From the NCBI RefSeq assembly GCF_964340395.1, contig NC_135551.1:1362001-1426000 (forward strand): 64,000 bases of DNA, in the 5' to 3' direction. The notes beneath the pieces were generated by a model. That model was not told the DNA's origin. It did not search any database and saw only the letters and a list, made by a program, of their open reading frames with translations. The DNA comes from Glandiceps talaboti. Its lineage: Eukaryota; Hemichordata; Enteropneusta; Spengelidae. The translations under genes were made by a program, and so were the position numbers. Each line of letters starts with the position of its first letter. The stretch's first letter is position 1. Positions 55,901 through 64,000 of the stretch are shown here, piece by piece.

Positions 55901-57960
55901 ACCTTGATATATTAAATAGCACCACAAAGCATTCTTTTAGTTCTTCAATTTCATAACTTTCTAGGGGTACCCACCCCTACACTGCACCCATGTATTTTGA
56001 TTCAAATTTCACCCTGTATTATTACTACCTTGATATGATAAAATAGCACCAGAAGTACTCTTTGAATCCTTGAATTTCAAAAATGTCCACTTGGCTCCCT
56101 CAAACTTCTATTCAACCTTAACTGTCTACTTTCTATTTTTACTGGCCACTTTGGGAATATTAAAGAATCATGAATGTCTCCGGGATCCTGTTATGAGGAA
56201 ATTTAATTTGAAAAATAAAAAGTAACATGACTCGACTTGATGCGGTGAAAAGTCAAATTTATAAAGCATATATTTAAAAGAAAATTGCTGTACCCCTACT
56301 TGGAAAACTATTGCTGTCATGGTGGTTGAAAAAAAATTGTGGTAGTTCCAATTCATCCAGCTCCCTCCCCCGAAATCCAATGGTTAACCCTTACCACCGG
56401 ACGTGATAGGGAAGCTGTGAAACCATGGTGAATCCATGTTTTTGAAATATTTGAAAAGAGGAGGATTATTTTTTAGAGAAAGAAAGCTGATGGAGGACCA
56501 TTTTTAGCACAATGGAATCAGGGAAGGTCACATCTTGTACAACAGACCAGGCTTGATCCCCTCCCTTCTGTAATTTCCGAAGGCTCCCTTATTCGGGAAA
56601 ATCTTGATAGGACAAATGGGACAGATATAAGTACTGCTATAGAGAGTCACCACCACCGTTAAAGGCATACCAATTGTCAAATGATCCATCTGTCCCCGGG
56701 AGCCGTCCAGCACATTGACTGATAGCCAACTACTTATCCAATGCCTAACCCACCACCACCGTCTAATACACTCCGACGTTTTTGAATAGACCCCAAACAA
56801 AGAAAAGCAAACAAAAAAAAATAATTAAAACTACGAACAAAGAACAAAGAACACAACTGTTTCATAAAACATGCCTGTGATACGTATTGTGTTTCAGGTC
56901 GCCCTCTTCGGTGGAGCTCGAACACACAGGCTTCAGATTTCATTCTCTTCAACTTGAATCGAACAGAAATATTAAATGTGTACATATTAAAATGGGGGGG
57001 GGGGTGAGGTACCTCTGCGTCCTGTCAGTGCAACGATCCACTTTGGGCACTCAAATTAGATAATATTTCTATTTGTAAATTTTATAGAATAGTTTTAAAT
57101 AGTGAGAGTAAAGGTTCAATTTTATTTGTAGTTTTAAAAATTCTATTTCGCGTTGAAAATCAAAATGGAGGTAGGAAAAAGCCGAATTCTTACTGGTCCA
57201 ATTGGCTAACAAGGCATTTTTTCCATATGGTTGGTTCAAGTAAATATTAACTACAAACTTTAATTGTGAATGATCCCTGGGTGTTTGAATTTAGAATTTA
57301 CCAACTTCAATGTGCAGTTTATTGGAAAAATAAACAACCGAACAGACGTGTTTTTATTTCTTTGCAAATATTCTATTTTATTTTTTGCTGTGTTTTACAG
57401 TTTAACGTTCTGATTTATTACTTTATAGTACATTTTAACCATATGATATCTGAATGGAAAACTACTTCAAAACATGTTCGTACTTAGCAAATCAACAAAT
57501 AAAATTTACAATAACTAACAAGATATAGTAGTATTTACCTATACTGAAGATTTATGTTCTTCAAGCTAAAGCAGGGGAAACCATGCAGTGTTTTCGCTTT
57601 ACTGTTTTGAAGAAAACTTATACAAGCAACACAATGAAATAAAAAGTCTGTGATCGATCAAGTAGACTTAGAGCTCTCCGAGTTTGCATCGTAACTCAAC
57701 AACACAAGACAAGATTTCCTCGAAACGATTTTCCATTGGAATATCCGGTAAGTTTCGTAGGCATCCTTCTGTTCTTTCTAATTGTGACAAGGTAGACTTC
57801 CTATTTTAAGGGTAATGTCGCTGAATTATGTTTGTGATGACATATAATGCCAATATATCACCAGTGACATACGTTCAAAAAATGTATGCAGATGCGGCTA
57901 GTAACAAGACTATGCTCATAACAACAGTATTAACGATAGTTTACATTGCATATATAACAC
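52920..57960. other. no supported gene; poly-C islands
   Basis: Poly-C runs at 53665-53679, 53761-53774 and 54857-54868 and a G-run at 56994-57005 sit in sequence of the type 'aaaattgg..tccc..ttatgtaaaac', probably old ends of G/C-tipped transposons. The donor-like 'ccg|gtaagt' at 57747 stands alone. I find no convincing exon. Confidence 0.4.
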
Positions 57961-57977
57961 CATGAATGGGTAGGCAT

Positions 57978-58174
57978 CAATCTGATTAAAATCTTATGTG
58001 GTGAGACAACTAGATGTCTTTATTATCTCTATTTCCATCGTTTTGTGCCGTTCGTCTTGTTCCGGGACGGGAAGGCTGCTATCACATGGAACAAAACAAA
58101 TGACACAACATGTTGGAAATAAAGGTAAATAAAGACATCTAACCGCTCTCACCAAATCAGATTTTAATCAGATT
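57978..58174. mobile_element. 197-bp foldback MITE with 10-bp target duplication
   Basis: GGGTAGGCAT is present at 57968-57977 and again at 58175-58184. Between them, AATCTGATTAAAATCTTATG at the left mirrors AAATCAGATTTTAATCAGATT at the right, and 'agatgtctttatt', 'ctatttcca' and 'cttgttcc' also have inverse partners, so almost the whole element folds back. No coding capacity. A 9-11-bp duplication fits Mutator-like elements. Confidence 0.85.
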
Positions 58175-58650
58175 GGGTAGGCATTACAATAAATCTTCAA
58201 AAAATATGTGTGCAAATATGTCTAGCAACAAGAACACAATCATGATAGAAAATTAAATTTTACTCTCAACAGTTGTGCTACAACGCCATTGGCACTTTTA
58301 TTTCCTATATCCAGTCTACACTATTTAAAATAATGTAAAACTTTTGTATAATAGCTATTCCACACAGCCCTTGTACGAATACGAATACTGGATGTGTGAC
58401 GTGTAACAAGAGTGGTGGTAATTATCACTGTGCCTGTAAAATTGACTCAAGTGTCAGTGTTGCTCAGTAAAGAATGTTATTTATGCAAATATCTTTTTTT
58501 TTCGAATTTCACCTTTTTACAACACTACCAATGTTAACGTTGTATTAGTCTGAGAATGTTCTATTTAAATAACGTTTAGTCTAGCTTACTAATGATCTTT
58601 AACATTGTTTATTATATTGTCATATCATATCATGTTATAGTTTTTTTCAG

Positions 58651-58775
58651 AAAATGACGACGCCAAACCAACTCGCGCTTCAGTAAGTGGCGACGACGAT
58701 CCACTCCTTATTTCGGGAAATAACAACACCGAAGCCGGCATCGAAACAACCAAGAATGAATCAACGAATGCTTAG
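58651..58775 (+). CDS. candidate 3'-terminal host exon (alternative end A), partial gene
   Basis: A TTATAGTTTTTTTCAG acceptor precedes an open frame from 58653 (NDDAKPTRASVSGDDDPLLI, SGNNNTEAGIETTKNESTNA) to TAG at 58773-58775. An internal donor, TCA|GTAAGT at 58683, would cut the exon to 32 bases after codon TCA (NDDAKPTRAS) and allow joining in frame to the exon at 59245. The sequence is hydrophilic, as in a cytoplasmic or disordered C-terminal tail; I do not recognise the protein. No upstream exon was identified with confidence, so the gene is inferred from splice signals and frame agreement only. Confidence 0.4.
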
Positions 58776-59014
58776 GTAACTATTATATCGTATTATATCA
58801 TATGATCAAACAATTCGAATTTGAATCTATCCGTAGCTGTTGCTATTTATCCCATACCTCATATGTAGATACTGAAACATTCTATGACAATTTATCTTGT
58901 TGGACTACCTCTCGAGATGTTGGAAAAAATGAATGGGAGATTGACGTTATAGTTTTATTACTATATTAGCAATAATTTCACTTCGTCTAAGATACAACAC
59001 AGTAGCTTCAGTCA

Positions 59015-59021
<7 letters not shown>

Positions 59022-59097
<76 letters not shown>
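59022..59097. repeat. (GAT)n microsatellite
   Basis: About 25 GAT units between the two candidate exons. Confidence 0.97.
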
Positions 59098-59098
<1 letters not shown>

Positions 59099-59244
59099 AT
59101 ATAGCATTTTTCTACACTGTACTGAAGTACTTTCAAATGAATAGATAAAGATTCATTGGCAAATTATTTGTACAGAATTCAAAATTCTCCAACAATAAAT
59201 ATATACATATATGTTTATGCAATACTATTCCGTCTTACCAACAG

Positions 59245-59337
59245 ATTCAAACCTTCTCCATCTTAAGTGATGATGGTGATCGGGAACTTCAACATGTCAC
59301 TGTTAAACTTGATGATCAGAATACCATAAAATTATAA
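59245..59337 (+). CDS. candidate terminal exon (alternative end B)
   Basis: A CCGTCTTACCAACAG acceptor is followed by 30 open codons (IQTFSILSDDGDRELQHVTV, KLDDQNTIKL) and TAA at 59335-59337. Phase 0 at the acceptor matches the internal donor at 58682/58683 (codon TCA complete), so the two could form one C-terminus. The intron would contain a (GAT)n tract. Function unknown. No clear AATAAA is seen just downstream. Confidence 0.4.
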   Translation: MQTFSILSDDGDRELQHVTVKLDDQNTIKL

Positions 59338-59504
59338 TGAAGGCCATTGGACAGATGTCTTCCGTAAAATGATTCTATACATTTCATTTTGAGATCATTA
59401 TAACTATTGTTTGACTGCAATTGTCTTTGTTTTATTGTATGAATATAAATTACGTCTTGGTATCTTCAAACATGACATTCTTAGTTATCTCTGTGCCTCT
59501 ATGT

Positions 59505-59507
59505 GTC

Positions 59508-59594
<87 letters not shown>

Positions 59595-59900
59595 GCCTGT
59601 CAATCTATCTGTCTGTCTGTATGTCCCTGCCTGTCTTTGTCCCTCTCTGTGTGTGTATGTGTCTGTCTGTCTGTCTGTCTGTGTCTGTGTCTGTCTGTAT
59701 GTGGTTGCGTCTGTGGCATATATCATGTGCTATGGGTGGATTTTAGTTTCTTTTGAATTTCTTCCATCTTAAAAGCGACTTGCAGGTGACGTGTTTGTCA
59801 GGGTGTGTGTTGGGTAGAGTGTGTGTGTGTGCGCGCGCGCGCGCACTCGCACGCGTGTGTGTCTGGTTGTCTGTCTGTCTTTCTTTCTGTCTGTCTGTCA
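59505..59900. repeat. (TGTC)n, (TG)n and (GC)n microsatellite cluster
   Basis: TGTC units at 59509-59595 with decayed continuation to 59700, and a TG/GCGC tract at 59818-59843 followed by more TGTC units. All Cys/Ser/Leu/Val-rich frames here come from these repeats. Confidence 0.95.
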
Positions 59901-60319
59901 CTGCCTTTGTCTTTATCTCCGACTCTCTGCCTCTCATATCACTATATTTAATATCAGACTTTGCAGGTACACAGTACTTTTCATCGGGATAATATCGTTC
60001 AAAAATTGTGTTGCATCTAAGCTAGAGTCTAATATTAGATGGATGATGGATATTTGTGCAATGTCGCGCCTTCATGAAAAATCCGGAAGGTAGCTACCTC
60101 CATCATGAAGGCAGAAAGTCCTTCCTATCTGCATGTCTACACCGAGTGATATAGTTTTTAGTAATTTCACAATGGTGGTTGATAGAATGCATTTTTAAAA
60201 TCATGTATCAGCTCGATGTTAAAAGAACACGAAAGTTCGAAGTTTTCCAGAGAAATAACACCACAGCCTAATCTCTCACACTTCCCAGGAGATCAAAATA
60301 TCAAAGTTAAATTCTATCA

Positions 60320-60642
60320 TAAGCACACCACAGGGTGCAGTGAGCATGGAATTGATTGATCGATCAATCGATTTATTGATTGATTTATTATTTGGGTGAA
60401 TGATTCGATTGAATGATTGAAATTTTTGGTGAAATAAAACTTATTTTGTGCGTGATGTTGATCTATTGACGCATTGATTTTTGTAGTGATATAAAAAAAA
60501 ATTCTTCTTTCCCTTGCTACTTTTTTCACTTTCAGCTGTATATAATTCTCTCCTTATTGACTAAATAAAGACATCTCGTCCATTATTCACCTCTTATTTC
60601 CTTATAGTGGTCTAAGCCACACCACAGCGTTCAGCGAGCATG

Positions 60643-60726
<84 letters not shown>

Positions 60727-60905
60727 CGATCGATAGATTTCTTGATTAATTTATTATTCGGTTGCATGATTGATCCTTTGAATGATTAATTTTTTGTGGT
60801 GATATAAAACTGTTTTTCTTCTTTCCCTGGCTAGTTTTCTTTCTTTCAGCTGCATATATCATTATCTCTTTACTGACTAAATAAAGACATCTTGTCCATT
60901 ATTCT
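60320..60905 (+). repeat. tandem duplication of ~280 bp containing (ATTG)n
   Basis: 60320-60590 and 60613-60905 share 'acaccacag.g(t/c)gcagtgagcatg', ATTG/ATCG repeats, 'gatataaaa', 'cttctttccc', 'ctttcagctg(t/c)atat' and 'gactaaataaagacatct.gtccattatt' in the same order. The (ATTG)n has expanded in the second copy (60642-60726). No coding signal. Confidence 0.8.
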
Positions 60906-61162
60906 CTAAATTATCTAAATTAAAACGCCCCTAATCTTATAACTGCCAAGAGGTTAGTTACATTAAAACATTGCTTTATTTGCTTGTCCCCTAGTGCTAG
61001 TGGTGAACTTAGTTAGTAAACAGCGCCAGCTCCTGTGGTTAGCAAAACCACCCTGTATGAGTCACAGAGATTACATATTTTATTTGTGTAGATTTGGTGC
61101 AACTGCATAAGGTCTAAAATGTATTTATGTGTCTTCAGTTCATTCAGCCTTAGAATATGCAT

Positions 61163-61770
61163 GTATTGTATGGCAAGGAAGTTTAACTGAAACACAAAGA
61201 TCATAGACTATAAGTATAAGATACGTGTCGTTCCGCCCTCACCGATATGTGAGGGCGCCCCGTCACCACGTACCGTACACTGAGACTACAGATCACACAT
61301 AGAAAGTGTTCACAAGAGAGCTTTTGGAGTTATTCAGCACGTAAAGTTAGAGAATTACAATTACGGATGGGATTTTATTTTACTATTCATAAGTACCCAA
61401 CAATAAATATAACTTTAGGAACTAAAGAACTGAGTGAAAATTACTCGGTTCAGTTGTTTTCTGTGTGAGTATGTAACAAAAGAACGAATACATTAGTTTT
61501 GTCACTTTTGTTAGTAAAAAAAAAATTCAAATTGTCATATGCTCTTTTCAGTGTCAGTGGTGCTTTATGGTAAGGAAGTTTAACTAAAAAACAAATCATA
61601 GACTGTACCAAGGATACACAGTGTCGTTCCGCCCTCACCGATGTGTGAGGGTGCCCCATCACCGCGTACCGTACACTGAGACTACAGATCACAGATAGAA
61701 AGTGTTCAAAGAGAGCTTTTAGAATTATTCAGCACGTAAAGTTAGAGCATTATAATTACGGATGATTAGT
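61163..61770 (+). repeat. direct duplication carrying palindromic micro-elements P3 and P4
   Basis: 61163-61370 and 61570-61770 match ('aaggaagtttaact', 'cactgagactacagatcaca', 'atagaaagtgttca', 'attcagcacgtaaagttaga'). Each holds one palindromic micro-element (61204-61287 and 61599-61684) with GTTCCGCCCTCACCG and TGTGAGGG(C/T)GCCCC, so P was present before the duplication. Confidence 0.75.
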
Positions 61771-62446
61771 TGATACAGTACTGTCCAAGACAAGACACCG
61801 CCAAGAGGTTGTTTCGTTTATCGTCATTTCACAGTGTCGCGGAAGAAATACACAACTCTGGTTTGCCAGAATACAATGTGTCTATTACATCACAAAGTTT
61901 ATAGAAAAAAAATGTAATTTCTAGATGAACAACGTATAGACAGAAAGTAATATGTTCTTGTGGCATGTTGAGGGCGCTCTTGTAGAGAGCTGTAAAGTAA
62001 AGTTGGATTTAGTACAGTCTAAGCTCTGTCACCAAGGAACGACCATCGACTTTTGTTTATTGATGCTTTGTGTGTGTGTGCATTTTAGGCAAGTCTCCTT
62101 TTTTCACAGTTACGTTTGTGGTACAGAGCAACACATCATGCAGATGTTTTATGGGTGTTTACTTAGTCAGGTTTAAACCGTTAAAAGTAGGGCCTACGCT
62201 TTCCCACAGCTATATTTTGCCCTAGGAAGGTTTTTTTTATCTATGTTTTTTAGTGCGAGGTCAAGCAGGGCTGACTTTGTCTCTCAGTTGCAACAACAAT
62301 TCATGTGTAATCACTTTTGCCTTTGTACACCTCTCTATTTGTGAGGTATTAAAGCCTGGTGGCAGCGTAACCAAGCAATAATTTATAAAGTGTCAGACAT
62401 GAAATTGAAGGATACTCAGATGATGCTATCTTCCCGTAGAAGAAAT

Positions 62447-62479
62447 GTATGTATGTATGTATGTATGTATGTATGTATG

Positions 62480-62510
<31 letters not shown>

Positions 62511-62597
62511 TGTATGTGTGTGTGTGTGTGTATGTATGTATGTGTGTATGTATGTATGTATGTGTGTGTATGTATGTATGTATGTATGTATGTATGC
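62447..62597. repeat. (TATG)n/(TG)n microsatellite
   Basis: About 150 bp of TATG units with TG interruptions, the source of the (YIHT)n frames. Confidence 0.97.
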
Positions 62598-62925
62598 GTA
62601 ACCCCTGAAACATGTTTCAAACATGTAAGTGAACAAACTTAATGAGTTTGTGAAACTGACATGTTTGAAATGTTTCAGTGGGAACAAACATTCAAAACAA
62701 ATATGGTCAGTCCTGATATATATCAAATACATTTCCCCAAGGTGTATAATCCAAACATTAAGGAAACATGTTTTAAACACTTTGAATAGTGTCGAAATTA
62801 ATATGTTTCAAAACATGTTTAAAACTATAAGTTTCAAATGAGTTGACTAATGACTTTTGTACAAACACAAATGAAACACTCAAAACCAACTTGTTTTGAA
62901 CTATTTTAGAATACTTTTTAAACTA
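62598..62925. repeat. cluster of AAACATGTTT palindromes
   Basis: 'gaaacatgtttcaaacatg' (62606), 'gacatgtttgaaatgtttc' (62658), 'gaaacatgttttaaac' (62763) and 'atgtttcaaaacatgttt' (62802) repeat a self-complementary core within 330 bases. Nature unknown; possibly a decayed foldback. Confidence 0.5.
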
Positions 62926-62944
62926 GTGGATTTTTGGTAAGGGG

Positions 62945-63540
62945 AGTGTTTACCTAGAACCCAACTGCCATCTTGACAAGAACACCCCTTACTCTTGGCA
63001 GTCTCTTTTGGGTACTTGTTTCTGAGGGTAAATGAACATTTACATACTAAACATTTCTGGCAATGACATTTGCACGTGATCAGCCCATCAAGATTGCAAC
63101 CTTATTTAGGGATACCTTCTGCAAACTAAAAACCCAGTTTCAGATACCACAAATTTCTTGTGTTGTTTAATTACCCTCAACTGGTCTATATTGCTCTCTA
63201 GCCCTAGATTCTTCATTAGTTCCCCAGTCTGAACACATTTGCTCAAAGGTTGACCTAAATTTCCACAGTAGCTGAAGAATCATTTATGATTTCACTAACA
63301 AGTTTACTGGCATCAGGATGTTGTTCATGATTATCAATAAATTGACATACATCTCTAAATTTTGATGCAGTAACCATGCCCTGTTGCATGTAAAACCAAA
63401 CAGGGTTACTTGACTGCCCAGCAGTACAGTCAGAAATATGCTGAATCTGCGAGTCACTATATGACAGTCTTTCAATAAACTCTTCAGCAGAGCCAGCTTC
63501 CATCAATTTTGCTTTATCCCTTTATTGATAAACCCATACA
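62945..63540 (-). pseudogene. YqaJ-family nuclease of transposon origin, broken
   Basis: The minus-strand frame 63506-63255 reads EEFIERLSYSDSQIQ and VWFYMQQGMVTASKFRDVCQ, the opening of a YqaJ-type nuclease (W...R.G..TAS.F..V). After stops and frame changes come CSDWGTNEESRAREQY (near 63230), HKKFVVSETGFLVCRRYP (near 63160), LDGLITCKCHCQKCLVCKCS (near 63090) and DGSWVLGKHSPYQ (near 62960), the expected later motifs WG...E..A...Y, ...S..GLF......, SPDG...C.C...LEIKC and ...HPYY.Q. The Asp of DG is kept, but the E of EIKC is lost (VCKC). At least two stops and frame changes make it non-functional. Such YqaJ genes are common in DNA transposons of invertebrates. Confidence 0.7.
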
Positions 63541-64000
63541 ATCTGATGGCCTTCCTACATCATCATGACTGGATGTCACTGTTAACCTATATATAAGTGA
63601 AAAGGGGGAAAAAGATTTTGACATTGAGATTATTGGTATTTTTCCTCAGGTAAGCCAGAGCCTGAATTATTGAATCATACATTGCTGCACCTTTGTATAA
63701 AATGCTACTTTTTGCTGCAAATTCATTTCAAAACTGGATACTTCTCTAGGCCAGGGATAAAAATAAACTACACTTTGACTCTATTACCTTTGCTTGTAGC
63801 TTGCTAGTTTTTTTCTTCGTTGCTTGACTGGTCATGCATCTTTGATCATATCGTCGATATACGATAGTAATGGTCTTCCTTGTTCTCACAGTCATAAAAG
63901 TCACTTCCCAAAATTTTATTCCATTCAGTCATGAAAATCTATCATTTAACCATTGAAATAAATGTCAACAAACGTGTTTGGTAACCTGATACAACTACAA
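63541..64000. other. no supported gene
   Basis: AT-rich. Upstream exons of the YqaJ gene might lie here on the minus strand, but I find no convincing frame or splice pair. Confidence 0.35.

Noticed and set aside
59411-59756. Cys-rich secreted peptide from (CLSV)n frames
   Set aside because: Encoded entirely by TGTC microsatellite sequence; open in all three frames.

Overview
The window is eukaryotic, non-genic DNA from an animal, most likely a marine invertebrate. Reasons: AT-rich sequence with many (TA)n and poly-C tracts, no bacterial-style ORF packing, GT-AG splice signals, and a transposon load typical of hemichordate, cephalochordate, echinoderm or lophotrochozoan genomes (Penelope-like elements with hammerhead ribozymes, a CR1/L2/Rex1-like LINE, Tx1/L1-like remnants, tRNA-headed SINEs with an L2-like tail, PIF/Harbinger-like TIR elements). 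I cannot name the species. Almost every readable protein belongs to a mobile element. The only candidates for host exons are a pair near 58.65-59.34 kb and a tandem exon-like cassette at 46.7-51.2 kb.

Layout. 0-2.1 kb: 3' end of a Gypsy-type LTR element (pol tail, spacer, 3' LTR). 2.5-4.5 kb: a dispersed repeat, a ~48-bp minisatellite and a foldback element. 6.5-8.3 kb: long (TA)n, then a decayed Penelope-like (PLE) reverse transcriptase followed by a hammerhead-like motif. 9.2-10 kb: Tx1/L1-type LINE tail. 11.5-16.06 kb: a complete but coding-empty LTR retrotransposon whose 3' LTR carries two nested insertions; the 5' LTR serves as the empty-site control for both. 17.3-19 kb: hairpin-headed repeat and 129-bp tandem copies. 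19.7-20.1 kb: two hammerhead ribozymes in inverted orientation, (TA)n and a SINE. 21.3-23.3 kb: second copy of the unknown transposon protein and a LINE remnant. 25-27 kb: tandem repeat, long hairpin, unidentified degenerate ORF, PLE GIY-YIG tail, intact-core hammerhead, (TA)n. 28.6-29.4 kb: full SINE and a foldback.

30.0-41.85 kb is an 18-bp minisatellite array (unit near ATTTACCCTACATATCTG) split by three insertions: a 2.3-kb TIR element with TAA target duplication (31568-33900), a rearranged PLE with hammerheads in both inverted arms (35381-37254), and a nearly intact LINE (38099-41240). 41.86-46.5 kb holds a direct duplication with a 588-bp TIR element beside the first copy. 46.7-50.1 kb is a ~420-bp tandem array in which every unit carries an 80-bp exon-like block with splice-like borders. 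51-64 kb is mostly sparse DNA with microsatellites, small palindromic and foldback elements, a tandem duplication at 60.3-60.9 kb, and a broken YqaJ-family nuclease gene at the end.

Two themes tie the window together. First, PLE remains, hammerhead motifs and (TA)n tracts occur together at three loci. Second, at least three TIR families have TWA (TTA/TAA) target duplications; two of them carry G/C homopolymer tracts just inside the ends and remnants of an acidic 'TRSxR'-tailed protein (one with a SAP-like segment), which I infer to be related to the YqaJ-type transposon proteins represented at 63 kb.
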